A stretch of DNA of 64,000 nt from Blastocatellia bacterium AA13 (GTDB taxonomy: Bacteria; Acidobacteriota; Blastocatellia; UBA7656), in NCBI GenBank assembly GCA_003222245.1, contig QHVH01000001.1, forward strand, positions 186,001 to 250,000, written 5' to 3'. The position numbers and the translations under genes were made by a program. The notes beneath the pieces were generated by a model. It was not told the DNA's origin. It searched no databases and saw nothing but the letters and a program-made list of their open reading frames with translations. Of this stretch, positions 52,819 through 61,603 are shown piece by piece (the first letter of the stretch is position 1; every line of letters begins with the position of its first letter).

Positions 52819-52916
52819 AAGGTGTATTGTTAGTTGATCGACGGGATATTATCACGAGTTCTGAAGGCTATCGAGAAACACCGCCATTAGTGCCGCCGCC
52901 ATTAGCAGAGATCCGA

Positions 52917-54317
52917 TCATTCGCCGGCCTTGAAAAGGGCCACATCGATTTGATGCTTTTTAATCAACTGCCAAAAAGCTCGCCGGTTCTTCTTTGCGGC
53001 CGCCGAAGCGCGGCTGATGTTGCCTTTGTATGCCTGCAGAAGATTCTGGATGTAGCTCTTCTCGAATTTCTCGACAACGCGAGCCTTTGCCTCGCGCAGC
53101 GATACGTGCTGATCCCTTGTCTTACATTCGGGCAAGATTATTGCGTCCGCGCCTATCGTATTCTCTTCCGTCAGAATCACGGCGCGCTCAATGACGTGCT
53201 CCAACTCTCGAACATTCCCTGGCCAGGAATAAGACGTAAGCGTAGAGATCGCCTCGGGCGATATATCGCGCAGCTTCTTTTGAAACTCGTTCGCATACTT
53301 CGTAAGGAAGTGCCTCGCAAGAAGAGGTATGTCTTCTCGCCGTTCCCTCAGGGCAGGAAGCGCGAACTGAATGATATTGAGCCTGTAGTAAAGATCCTGC
53401 CGCAGTCGGCCCGCCTCGACCGCGGCTGCCGGCTCGATGTTGGTTGCACTGATAACTCTCACATCCGCCCGTTGCGTTCGCGCGGAGCCCAATGGACGGT
53501 ATTCCTTTTCTTGCAGAAACCTGAGCAACTTGACCTGCGCCATCAGCGGGAGCGAATCGATTTCATCAAGCAGCAAGGCGCCGCCTTCGGCTTCCGCGAT
53601 CAAGCCGGTTCGCGCCGCCCCGGCTCCGGTGAAGGCTCCTTTCTCGTGGCCGAACAGCTCATTCTCAATTAGATCGACGGGAATGGCGCCGCAGTTGACC
53701 GGAACGAACGGTTTGCGGGCGCGGTCGCTGAGGTAGTGTATGGCGCGCGCAAAAAGCTCTTTTCCGGTTCCGGTTTCTCCTGTTATGAGAACATTCACAT
53801 TGCACTTGGATACGGACGGAATTCTCCCCGTCTGTTCGCGAAAGACAGAGCTTGTTCCGATCAACTGAGCCAGGCCGACCTTTTCTTTCAGGGTCTGAAG
53901 CAGATCAACCGGTTTTGGCTTTTCGATAAGCCTCAGAACGCGCGGAATTATCTCTTCCGCCCTGAAGGGCGATAGGATGAAGTCCGAAGCGCCGGCAGCC
54001 AGCAGTTTGAGCAACTCCCCGGGCTGGGTTTCCGCGGCGGCTATGACGAGAGGCGCTTGTGTGTTGCGTCTTATTGCGGCGATCCATTCCAATACCCCGT
54101 CCGCAATCCCTTCCGGCCTTGTTATCAGGATCAGCTCGGGAGCATATAATCGCAGGAGTGACTGCGCGCTTTCGAAAAGACTATCTGAATCGTTCTCAAG
54201 CTCGACAGACGCTATGCGCAAATTATGATTTCGGTCCTCTATAAGGATCCGGTGTAGTGACGCGGCAAGACCGGATTTAGGATACAAGTCGAGGAGCAGG
54301 ATCGTTCCTTCTTCCAT
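52917..54317 (-). CDS. Sigma-54-dependent transcriptional activator with degenerate receiver domain
   Basis: The 466-residue protein has an N-terminal response-regulator-like domain (1-130), a sigma-54 AAA+ domain (about 150-385) with Walker A GETGTGKE (180-187), the sigma-54 contact loop GAFTGA (227-232) and Walker B GGALLLDEID, and a Fis-type helix-turn-helix (about 430-462). The receiver lacks the phospho-acceptor: the strand that should end in Asp reads ELILITRPEG (61-70), and the acidic pair near the N-terminus is reduced to LLLDLY. Activation by phosphorylation is therefore unlikely. Three sigma-54-like promoters in the same window are candidate targets. Confidence 0.92.
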   Translation of the reverse strand: MEEGTILLLDLYPKSGLAASLHRILIEDRNHNLRIASVELENDSDSLFESAQSLLRLYAPELILITRPEGIADGVLEWIAAIRRNTQAPLVIAAAETQPGELLKLLAAGASDFILSPFRAEEIIPRVLRLIEKPKPVDLLQTLKEKVGLAQLIGTSSVFREQTGRIPSVSKCNVNVLITGETGTGKELFARAIHYLSDRARKPFVPVNCGAIPVDLIENELFGHEKGAFTGAGAARTGLIAEAEGGALLLDEIDSLPLMAQVKLLRFLQEKEYRPLGSARTQRADVRVISATNIEPAAAVEAGRLRQDLYYRLNIIQFALPALRERREDIPLLARHFLTKYANEFQKKLRDISPEAISTLTSYSWPGNVRELEHVIERAVILTEENTIGADAIILPECKTRDQHVSLREAKARVVEKFEKSYIQNLLQAYKGNISRASAAAKKNRRAFWQLIKKHQIDVALFKAGE

Positions 54318-54741
54318 TCCGCTCTTCTTTCTCAGGTCGCTTGGATTGATTTGGGCAGACTACGGGTGAAGCATCAACGGATGGATGCTCAGAAAGATAT
54401 TTTGTTGGTCGCTTATTTAACTGGATCGGTATACGCCCGGAATTACCCCAAGACCGGGCGCGAGGGAGGTCACTCTGCTCCCACTAGTCCATGACGCGAA
54501 CCGCCACACTTATTAAGCATTTTTTTGAGGCTATTAAGATCAGAGCTTTCAGGCGGGTTTGAGACCGGGATCATCGGGAGTATTCGAAGCGAAAAATTTA
54601 ATCGCGATCCACAGGCCTATGAAATTGGAGGCAGCCGACTCTTGATGGTTCCACGGGATGACGTCCTTTGAATCTGAATCGCGGTGTAAGCCAGAACCTG
54701 GACCGAACTCTCGGTCATTCACAATAGGCCGAGTCTTATGC
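54318..54741. other. Intergenic region, no supported gene
   Basis: About 420 bases between the activator and the small Cys protein gene. Short frames on both strands (for example 54549-54794 minus) overlap the Cys protein gene or lack ribosome sites. AGCATC/GATGCT at about 54370-54389 forms a short hairpin upstream of the activator gene. No sigma-54 site was found ahead of the activator. Confidence 0.45.
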
Positions 54742-55137
54742 TCAACTCGCCGCGGCGGGCCAGTCGCACGTGATCTTGCCTCGCTCCTTTTCAATGCGGT
54801 CTATAGAGCGCCGGAGCCAATCCTTTACCGTCTCGACGAGCTTCTCCTGATCGCCCCGGTCCTCCAGGAGCTGAATGGTATCTCCGTGTTCGTTAAGCGG
54901 AATGTGATGGCAGGGAAGCGTCTCCTTAAGACCCTCTGAAGAAACAAGCGTCGAGAGCATGCATTGATCGCAAGGCAGAGTGCGGTTCGGGTCGCCGTAA
55001 TTTATGCAGGAGAGCGAATCGAGAAAGACCGAAGTCGGCTGCCAAGGGGTTCGTACCGATCTGCCGTAGCCCCCTCGCTCAAGGAACTGCAGCTCCGATT
55101 TCAAGACGTCCAATATGTCGCGACTATCCGTGTTCAT
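54742..55137 (-). CDS. Conserved-looking small Cys protein of unknown function
   Basis: The 131-residue protein is soluble and mainly charged. It contains SCINYGDPNRTLPCDQCMLSTLV and later LPCHHIPLNEHGDTI, so Cys44, Cys56, Cys59 and Cys76 with His77-His78 could form a zinc or iron site. The C-terminal part is a basic and acidic helix (LVETVKDWLRRSIDRIEKER). I recall similar proteins in other acidobacterial genomes but no assigned function. A sigma-54-like promoter lies about 95 bases upstream. Confidence 0.7.
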   Translation of the reverse strand: MNTDSRDILDVLKSELQFLERGGYGRSVRTPWQPTSVFLDSLSCINYGDPNRTLPCDQCMLSTLVSSEGLKETLPCHHIPLNEHGDTIQLLEDRGDQEKLVETVKDWLRRSIDRIEKERGKITCDWPAAAS

Positions 55138-55231
55138 TGCGCTGCCCGCCTTTCAGCTTCAGGCTTCTACGTTGCTGAGATCATCTCTGACAACGAGAAA
55201 CCGTAAAGCCAACTTACAGCGTCAAGGATGC

Positions 55232-55246
55232 GCAACCTTTATGCCA
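55232..55246 (-). promoter_or_regulatory. Sigma-54-like promoter of the small Cys protein gene
   Basis: On the minus strand TGGCAT (55246-55241) - AAAGG - TTGC (55235-55232) differs from TGGCAC-N5-TTGC by one base and keeps GG and GC at ten-base distance. The ATG at 55137 lies about 95 bases downstream. Confidence 0.6.
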
Positions 55247-55413
55247 TGTCTGATTGACGCCTGGTTGACGCTACTACTGTATTTGCGGCAATGCTCTTCA
55301 AGGCTTTACGATGTGCGGTGCGCGGTATTTCGCACAGGCGCTGAATCTTTCCCAGTTGTCGGATCTGCTGAAGCTTGATAAGGCCTGCGAATACGGAGAA
55401 GGAGGCTAACGAC

Positions 55414-56508
55414 GTGAATACGGGAAACACGGCTTCCGTGACGTTAAGAACAATCGGAACGGGGAGCCTGTTCCTTTCTTTATGCGTAGGTTGGTCGAGA
55501 CCAGCCTATCTGTCACGGTTCGAGCCCGACCGGCAACTCCCCGCGCTAGCCGGCAACGTCCTCCAATTATCCGACACCGAGTTTGAGTCGTTGGATCGGG
55601 GTGAGGCTATCGTAAAGCTGCTGAAGACGGCCGAACCGAAGGAACTCGCTGCCGCTGGTATCGTACGGCTGAAGGCTACGAAAGAGTTCTTCCTTGAGAA
55701 GTTTCGAGATATTGCGAATTTCAAGAAGAATTCGGCCGTTCTTCAAATCGGAAAGTTCAGCAAGCTGCCTGTAGTCGCTGATCTTCGAGAACTCACTCTC
55801 GAACCGGATGATATCGAAGATCTGAAAAAGTGCGAACCCGGCGACTGCGAAGTAAAGCTGGCATCGAAATCCATTACGCGATTCAAAACCGAGATTGATT
55901 GGGCGGCGCAGGATTATCGCGAGAAAGCGAATGCGCTATTTCGCCAGGTGCTGCTCGACTACGTGATGTCTTACACCGCGAAAGGGAATGCCGCGCTTGC
56001 CGAATACGACGACAAGCGGACTCCGGTCAGGCTTGAGGATGAATCGAGAGCTCTGCTAAAGCAGTCTCCCTATCTTTTCGACTACGCTCCTGAATTTTAT
56101 AAGTATCTGGACGAATACCCGCGCGCATCGCTCTCTGGAGCCGAGAGCTTTGTCTACTGGTCGAAGGAGAAGTTTGGGCTCAAGGCCGTAGTCAGCCTTA
56201 CGCACGTTACGATTTTTAAGAGGAGCAAGACCGAGATTTTGATCGCTTCGAAGCAGATCTACGCAAACCACTACTTCGATGCGTCGCTCGGCCTCACTCA
56301 CCTGGCGGACACGGGATCTCAAGGGACGGAGGCATATCTCGTTTATCTCAATCGCTCGCGAGCAGACGGTCTGCAAGGCGGCTTCAGCAAGGTGAAGCGG
56401 AGCCTTTTGACGGGAGAAGTGCGAGAAGGTATGGCCCGGAATCTGAGGCAAACGAAACAACGCCTCGATGCCGAATACGCGGCCCGGCCGGCGCCTCGAA
56501 GGAAATAG
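55414..56508 (+). CDS. Secreted protein of unknown function
   Basis: The 364-residue protein starts at a GTG preceded by GAAGGAGG and has a hydrophobic stretch near the start (about 10-25) that may be a signal peptide. The mature part alternates helical and charged segments without cysteine, apart from EPGDCEVK with DLKKCEPGDC. Motifs such as ESFVYWSKEKFGLKAVVSLTHV and KQIYANHYFDASLGLTHL suggest a conserved fold, and I recall homologs in other acidobacteria. No catalytic motif is visible. Confidence 0.72.
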   Translation: MNTGNTASVTLRTIGTGSLFLSLCVGWSRPAYLSRFEPDRQLPALAGNVLQLSDTEFESLDRGEAIVKLLKTAEPKELAAAGIVRLKATKEFFLEKFRDIANFKKNSAVLQIGKFSKLPVVADLRELTLEPDDIEDLKKCEPGDCEVKLASKSITRFKTEIDWAAQDYREKANALFRQVLLDYVMSYTAKGNAALAEYDDKRTPVRLEDESRALLKQSPYLFDYAPEFYKYLDEYPRASLSGAESFVYWSKEKFGLKAVVSLTHVTIFKRSKTEILIASKQIYANHYFDASLGLTHLADTGSQGTEAYLVYLNRSRADGLQGGFSKVKRSLLTGEVREGMARNLRQTKQRLDAEYAARPAPRRK

Positions 56509-56531
56509 CATCTCTGGCTGCCGTTTGGCGA

Positions 56532-57350
56532 ATGTCTAAAACCAGACCGCTCATCATAGCGCATCGCGGGGCTTCAGGCTGCGCTCCTGAAAATACGCTT
56601 GCGGCATTTCAGCTTGCAGCGCCAATGGGCTCCGATGGAGTCGAAATGGATGTGAACCTCTCAGCCGACGGACGCCCCGTCGTGATCCACGACCATCGGC
56701 TCAACCGGACTACTAACAGCGCGGGGCTTGTTTCTTTATTGTCAGCGGGCGAGCTCGCCGCTCTGAATGCGGGAGGCGGATTCAAAGCCAGAATGTCTCT
56801 AAAACGGAAACGCACGGCGAATGCAGCCGCATTCAGCAGTTTTCACCGCGGAGTGCCGAGCCTGGACGAAGTGCTTGCTTTGCTGGCCCGATTCACGTTG
56901 AGTCGTATTTACGTTGAGCTCAAGGGGACGCCGCTAACCAGGATGCCGCTGCTGGAAGCTACGCTTCAAGCAATTGAGCGATCCGGTTTGGAAAAATCCA
57001 TAACGCTGCTATCGTTCGATCACGAGCTTATGGCGGAGGCCGCGAAGATACAGCCGTCTATTCGCACGGCATTAACCTTTCACTTGGTAAAGGGAGCAAT
57101 TCCAGCGACCCGCGCGATTGCGAAAGCGGTGGATCGGGCGCGGGCGAGTGAAGCCGCTTTGCATCACGCTCTCGCAACAAGACGCCGAATAGCGGCTCTG
57201 CACAAGAGAGGAATGGCTGTTTCGGCCTGGACGGCGAACGGCCGCCTGACTATGAAGCGACTCATAGAAAGCGGAGTCGATTGCATCATGACTAACTATC
57301 CGCATCGCTTGAGAGATCTCATCGAATCGCAGCCCGCCTCTGATCGATGA
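56532..57350 (+). CDS. Glycerophosphodiester phosphodiesterase
   Basis: The 272-residue protein has the GDPD signature at the N-terminus: IAHRGASGCAPENTLAAF (8-26) with catalytic His10 and Arg11, then EMDVNLSADGRPVVIHDHRLNRTT with the metal ligands Glu38, Asp40 and catalytic His53. VYVELKG-like IYVELKG supplies another metal ligand. The C-terminal VSAWTANGRLTMKRLIESGVDCIMTNYP is complete. It hydrolyses glycerophosphodiesters to glycerol-3-phosphate and an alcohol. It overlaps the AraC gene by four bases (ATGA), so the regulator is co-translated. Confidence 0.94.
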   Translation: MSKTRPLIIAHRGASGCAPENTLAAFQLAAPMGSDGVEMDVNLSADGRPVVIHDHRLNRTTNSAGLVSLLSAGELAALNAGGGFKARMSLKRKRTANAAAFSSFHRGVPSLDEVLALLARFTLSRIYVELKGTPLTRMPLLEATLQAIERSGLEKSITLLSFDHELMAEAAKIQPSIRTALTFHLVKGAIPATRAIAKAVDRARASEAALHHALATRRRIAALHKRGMAVSAWTANGRLTMKRLIESGVDCIMTNYPHRLRDLIESQPASDR

Positions 57351-58243
57351 ATGAGGATAAAAACAGGATCGTCAGCCACGGTGCATTTGTAGTTCGCTAC
57401 AGAGCCGCGGGGGCGTATCGATTCGAGGCGCATTCCCATCCATATCTCACGGTAACGTCGGTAATGTCAGGAATGCTGGAAGCCGAGATCGGCTCCAGCC
57501 ATCTAGTCGCAGCGCCGGAAGAGTCGCTCTTTACTAATTCTTTTCAGAGCCATTCGGGAAACGGAAGCGATCTCGAGTTCGTATCCGTGGGAATAACGGC
57601 GGAGGCCGTTGCGGAAGCCGCGATCAATGCCGGATTTACCAAAGCCGGGGCCGATATCGCATTCAATAATTCGTATTCGTCTGACAGGTCGGTGGCCGAA
57701 ATCGCTCGAGCGATCGCCGCGGAAGTGCTGTCCGAAGAGCCGGGCCGAAACGCGATGCTGGACGCGCTCATAAGTCAGCTTGTGATCGTCCTCCTGAGAT
57801 CTCACCTTCGCGTTAAGAGGTCGCCGCTGATCGAATTGTCGAGGGCAGGGCCGGTGGATCGGCGGCTGCGTCGTGCAATGGAGTTCATGCACGACAACTA
57901 CTCACGCGACCTCGGAATCGAGGAGATCGCGCAAGCGGCTTATCTATCGGAATACCATTTCGCGCGGCTTTTCAGGAGGGTCACAGGCGTCACCCCGCAC
58001 GCCTACCTTGCAAACCTCCGGCTCGAACAGGCTCGCGAGCTGTTGATCAATACCGGAGAATCCATCTCCGACATAGCAGGCGCGGTCGGTTACCAGAGCC
58101 AGAGCCATTTCACGAAGGCTTTCAAAGCCGTAACCGGTCTGACCCCCAAAAGCTACCGAGAGGGTACAACTCGCGCGGTTGAACCTGCCGAGGCTGGAAA
58201 GGCTGGTTTGGAATCCTCAAACAAGGTGAGTTCGGGGGAGTAA
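57347..58243 (+). CDS. AraC family transcriptional regulator
   Basis: The 298-residue protein has a cupin-like N-terminal sensing part (HSHPYLTVTSVMSGMLEAEIG near 26-50) and a C-terminal AraC DNA-binding domain (about 175-275) with two helix-turn-helix units: IEEIAQAAYLSEYHFARLFRRVTGVTPHAYL and ISDIAGAVGYQSQSHFTKAFKAVTGLTPKSYR. It is coupled to the GDPD gene, so it could respond to a lipid-derived or phosphate signal, but the ligand is unknown. Confidence 0.93.
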   Translation: MNEDKNRIVSHGAFVVRYRAAGAYRFEAHSHPYLTVTSVMSGMLEAEIGSSHLVAAPEESLFTNSFQSHSGNGSDLEFVSVGITAEAVAEAAINAGFTKAGADIAFNNSYSSDRSVAEIARAIAAEVLSEEPGRNAMLDALISQLVIVLLRSHLRVKRSPLIELSRAGPVDRRLRRAMEFMHDNYSRDLGIEEIAQAAYLSEYHFARLFRRVTGVTPHAYLANLRLEQARELLINTGESISDIAGAVGYQSQSHFTKAFKAVTGLTPKSYREGTTRAVEPAEAGKAGLESSNKVSSGE

Positions 58244-58402
58244 TTGTTGCCAATCGGACTGTCGAGCTCACCATATCTTTGGTTGATCGCCGACACGACA
58301 CCTACTTCTTTCTACTTCTTGCAACGACTATCCCTTTCGAGTACCATTTTCCTAGTTTTGCCCTGGTCTTTCAAAAGTGCCTTTGTCAAAGGAGGAGAAT
58401 CT

Positions 58403-58645
58403 ATGGAGTTTTCCGATACCGAAGCGCTAAAGCAGCAGTTGTTGGCCAGCAATACTCAATTCGCAGAACTGGCGCGCGAGCACAAAAGCTATGATGAGAG
58501 ACTCACCCAGTTGGCCGCCCTACACTACCCCAACGCTGACGAGCAGATGGAAGAAGCCACCCTCAAAAAGAAAAAGCTTTATCTAAAAGACCAGATGGAG
58601 ACCATCCTGCGCCAATATAAACAAGAACAGGTCGCAAGTCATTGA
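58403..58645 (+). CDS. YdcH-like small coiled-coil protein (DUF465)
   Basis: From the ATG at 58403 the protein has 80 residues and is helical throughout: FAELAREHKSYDERLTQLAAL followed by EEATLKKKKLYLKDQMETIL, the pattern of the DUF465/YdcH family. AAAGGAGGAG before this ATG excludes the long frame from 58244. The family has no assigned function. It lies between the AraC gene and the psd-pssA pair. Confidence 0.85.
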   Translation: MEFSDTEALKQQLLASNTQFAELAREHKSYDERLTQLAALHYPNADEQMEEATLKKKKLYLKDQMETILRQYKQEQVASH

Positions 58646-58765
58646 GTCTCTCGAGCGCCATAGCAGACGCTACTTAAACAAAGATCGATGGTTACTCAAA
58701 CGCAGTAGAGAGGCGGCGCGGCCGACGCGCTCCTGGACCATACTGCAAGGGGGTGACCTTTTTTT

Positions 58766-59404
58766 GTGAACCCGATGGCCAAAGAAGGCATACCCTTTAT
58801 CCTACTTTTCTTGATCCCCGCCATTGTACTAGGTGCTCTGGGACTGATGGTCGGAGCCGTCCTTTCCGCTCTTTTAGCGGTATTTATGGCGTTCTTTTTC
58901 CGCGACCCCGACCGCCGGTCCCCTGCCGGAGATGATCTTATAGTGTCGCCCGCGGATGGCCGCGTCGTTCAGATCGCAAGGCTCGATCCTAAGGACACGG
59001 CGTCGGCAACTCAAATCTCGATCTTCCTTTCACCCCTCGATGTTCACATTAATCGCTCCCCGATCGCGGGTGAAATAGTTGACGCGGTGTATAAACCCGG
59101 TTCCTTCCATATCGCATCCAGAGACATCGCCTCGGTAGAGAACGAGCAAAACGTGGTCACGGTCAAAGGGGCGCGTCTCACAGTTGTATTCCGGCAGATC
59201 GCCGGAACCCTCGCGAGACGGGTAGTCTTTTCGAAAAAGCCGGGCGACCATGTTTCGGCAGGCGAACGCGTGGGCTTGATGAAATTTAGCTCTCGAATGG
59301 ATGTGCTCGTTCCGGGGGAAGCCGAAATTCTCATCGCTAAGGGACAACGAGTCATTGGAGGAATAACGATCCTCGCTCGGGTGCGGCCCTCTACCGAGGT
59401 TTGA
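58766..59404 (+). CDS. psd: Phosphatidylserine decarboxylase
   Basis: The 212-residue protein of the short PSD-A-type decarboxylases has two hydrophobic segments (about 10-46) and the family motifs SPADGRV (61-67), DVHINRSPI (92-100) and KFSSRMDVLVP (173-183). Enzymes of this type are made as proenzymes cleaved before a Ser that becomes the pyruvoyl group; the usual GS pair is Ser175-Ser176 here. The reaction converts phosphatidylserine to phosphatidylethanolamine. A GTG with an AAGGGGGTG region upstream is the likely start; an ATG nine bases later is possible. pssA follows. Confidence 0.92.
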   Translation: MNPMAKEGIPFILLFLIPAIVLGALGLMVGAVLSALLAVFMAFFFRDPDRRSPAGDDLIVSPADGRVVQIARLDPKDTASATQISIFLSPLDVHINRSPIAGEIVDAVYKPGSFHIASRDIASVENEQNVVTVKGARLTVVFRQIAGTLARRVVFSKKPGDHVSAGERVGLMKFSSRMDVLVPGEAEILIAKGQRVIGGITILARVRPSTEV

Positions 59405-59440
59405 TATTGTTGTACTGACGGTCGGAATGGAGCGTCGAAT

Positions 59441-60394
59441 ATGCTCGACAACGACATTGGCTCAGCCGCGGATCGATCTCGAATGAAGCGCCGCTTTCGA
59501 AAGAGCGTATTCGTCGTGCCGAGCCTGTTCACGACGGCCAACATCTTTTGCGGCTTCTATTCGATTATGGAATCGCTTTCCGGCGCCCAGGCGCTGTCGC
59601 TGGGTGATGTCGCAAATGCCGCGGAGCACTTTGATCGCGCTGCCATTAACATCGGCTTCGCTTTCCTGTTTGACGGACTGGACGGGCGTATCGCGAGAAT
59701 GACGGGCGCGACTACCGAGTTCGGCCTCGAGCTCGACTCAATAGCCGATGTGCTTTCCTTTGGAATCGCCCCTGCCTTGCTTGCCTTCACATGGGGCTAC
59801 GGGGAAGCGGCACAGCTTCATAAAGTCGCCTGGATGGTCTCATTTCTGTTTGTGATTTGCGGAGCACTGCGGCTCGCCCGATTCAACGTTCAGGCGCGCA
59901 AGCCGTCGCCGAACCTCCCCTCCAAGAGCCTCGCCGCGGATAAGAAAGCATTCGTAGGCATGCCGATACCGGTGGGCGCGAGTCTTATCGCCGCTATAGT
60001 CCACTTCAAGCCGACTCCGCTTTATCACATTGAAGCGTTTGAGCCCGAAATATTCGGAAGAACGTTCCGCATCGACGGCAGTGCATTTGCTATTTTGCTG
60101 TTGGTTCTCGTCGCATTCCTGGCGTTCCTGATGGTGTCGACCATCCGCTATGCGAGCTTCAAAGGAATGGGGGCTCGCAATTATCACCCTCGAATCCTGA
60201 TACTGGGACTCGCCCTCTGCGTGGTCACGGTGTGGTTCTATTCAAGATGGGCTCTGCTTATCTTCTCGACCTTTTACGCCTCACACGGCCTCGTCATAAA
60301 GCTGTGGTCGCTTGCCGGGTGGAAGAAGCGGGGTCCCACCCGGCGCTCCAGAGTAGAAATGGATGGCGAAGCTCACAAATCGAACCGCGTATAG
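59441..60394 (+). CDS. pssA: CDP-diacylglycerol-serine O-phosphatidyltransferase
   Basis: The 317-residue protein has the CDP-alcohol phosphotransferase motif DG-x2-AR-x8-G-x3-D-x3-D at residues 81-103 (Asp81, Gly82, Ala85, Arg86, Gly95, Asp99, Asp103), preceded by FLFDGLDG. It has several membrane helices and is longer than many PssA proteins, with a C-terminal extension after the last helix (to KSNRV). It makes phosphatidylserine for the psd product. The two genes form an operon with 36 bases between them. Confidence 0.94.
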   Translation: MLDNDIGSAADRSRMKRRFRKSVFVVPSLFTTANIFCGFYSIMESLSGAQALSLGDVANAAEHFDRAAINIGFAFLFDGLDGRIARMTGATTEFGLELDSIADVLSFGIAPALLAFTWGYGEAAQLHKVAWMVSFLFVICGALRLARFNVQARKPSPNLPSKSLAADKKAFVGMPIPVGASLIAAIVHFKPTPLYHIEAFEPEIFGRTFRIDGSAFAILLLVLVAFLAFLMVSTIRYASFKGMGARNYHPRILILGLALCVVTVWFYSRWALLIFSTFYASHGLVIKLWSLAGWKKRGPTRRSRVEMDGEAHKSNRV

Positions 60395-60399
60395 CGCCG

Positions 60400-61395
60400 C
60401 TATCTCATATTGAATTCGATTTCGAGGCGAATCCAATAGGCTACGGCTGCTCCGTTCTTTGTCGCGGGTTTGAAATGAATCTGCGAGGCCGCCCGAATCG
60501 CCTCTTCGTTTAGTCCATCCGCGAGTCCGTTTACGATCAACACCTGCTTGACCCGGCCGTCCTCGCCTACCAGCACGCGTGCTACAACCACTCCCTGAAC
60601 TTTGTTCTTGCGTGCTTCTTCGGTGTAGTTCGGCCGCGGGCGATTCAGCGCGATTGGTTGAGTGTCCACGCGGGTAGCGGCCGCGCCTCTCCTGCCGCCC
60701 GGCCCGTAGTCCCCTCCGCAGCATCCTCCGTTGTTGCCAGAGCCCGTGCCGGGTCCGTCGTTAGATCCGACTCCGCCATTCTTACCGTTCCCAACGCCGC
60801 CGTTCGTCCCCGGTCCATCGGAGGGCGGCGCGATGACTCCGTTAATCAGACCGGTGGGAATCAAGTCGTCTCGTTTGACATTCTGTCGTGGATCTCCCAG
60901 CAGGAACTCGGGTATGGGAAGGGCGGGAGGATTCACTGTTGCTCTCGTGGTTGGCGCGATGAGCGAGTGTTCGGGAAAGAACGGGGGAGGCAGTCCCCTG
61001 GACGCAGGTTCCAGGCTGTTTTTACCGCCTCCGCCTCCTCCGCTGCCCTCCTTGTCATCGCGAGGCATATTCGCGGAAGGCGATCTCATAGCGGGATTGA
61101 TTAGGACGATTCTTTGCTGCGCGCCATCGGGCGTCCCGTGCGTATCGCGCGACCAAAGGAGCAATGCAGCAGAGAAGAGAACCGCATCGAGCAGCAGCGC
61201 GATCGCCAGCCCGAGTCTCAACACGGCCTTGCGGCGACCGCCGTTAGCGCCGGTATTTCTGAATAGGTTTGTGAAAAAGTCCGCGGGATCTCCGCGAATT
61301 TCATCAAAGGCTTCGCGGATCTCATAGGCAAGCCGTCCGGGTAGTGAAAGATTGGGCTCTTTGTTCAAGCGCCCGTCGAGCAATGTATTGTGCAT
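60400..61395 (-). CDS. TonB-like energy transducer with Gly-rich linker
   Basis: From the ATG at 61395 the protein has 331 residues: a cytoplasmic N-terminus, one membrane helix (about 60-80, RLGLAIALLLDAVLFSAALLL), a Pro- and Gly-rich periplasmic stretch with GGGGGG and repeated GPGTN/GVGNGKNGG blocks, and a C-terminal TonB-type domain (about 240-331) with VDTQPIALNRPRPNYTEEARKNKVQGVVVARVLVGEDGRVKQVLI. GGAGGG just before the ATG decides the start. It couples the proton motive force to outer membrane receptors or, without ExbBD nearby, may serve another transport. It converges with pssA, five bases apart. Confidence 0.9.
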   Translation of the reverse strand: MHNTLLDGRLNKEPNLSLPGRLAYEIREAFDEIRGDPADFFTNLFRNTGANGGRRKAVLRLGLAIALLLDAVLFSAALLLWSRDTHGTPDGAQQRIVLINPAMRSPSANMPRDDKEGSGGGGGGKNSLEPASRGLPPPFFPEHSLIAPTTRATVNPPALPIPEFLLGDPRQNVKRDDLIPTGLINGVIAPPSDGPGTNGGVGNGKNGGVGSNDGPGTGSGNNGGCCGGDYGPGGRRGAAATRVDTQPIALNRPRPNYTEEARKNKVQGVVVARVLVGEDGRVKQVLIVNGLADGLNEEAIRAASQIHFKPATKNGAAVAYWIRLEIEFNMR

Positions 61396-61603
61396 AAACC
61401 CTCCGACATCGCGCCGCGCACGGACTGGGCACGCCAATTTTGAGAGGGTTGGACCCTCTACCAGTTTCAGTTCTGTTCGAAGAACGCCTGTTATCGTTGT
61501 TGTTTTTGAATTATGGCGCGCCTATAGAATGCGGCGGTGATCGGGGTTTGCAGAGTTATTTAAGATGGGCAATACCAGAGCGATACCTTGACGTTGGTCC
61601 AGT

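Noticed and set aside
54549-54794. Minus-strand 81-codon frame after the Cys protein gene
   Set aside because: It overlaps the 3' end of the better supported 131-residue gene in another frame and has no motif.
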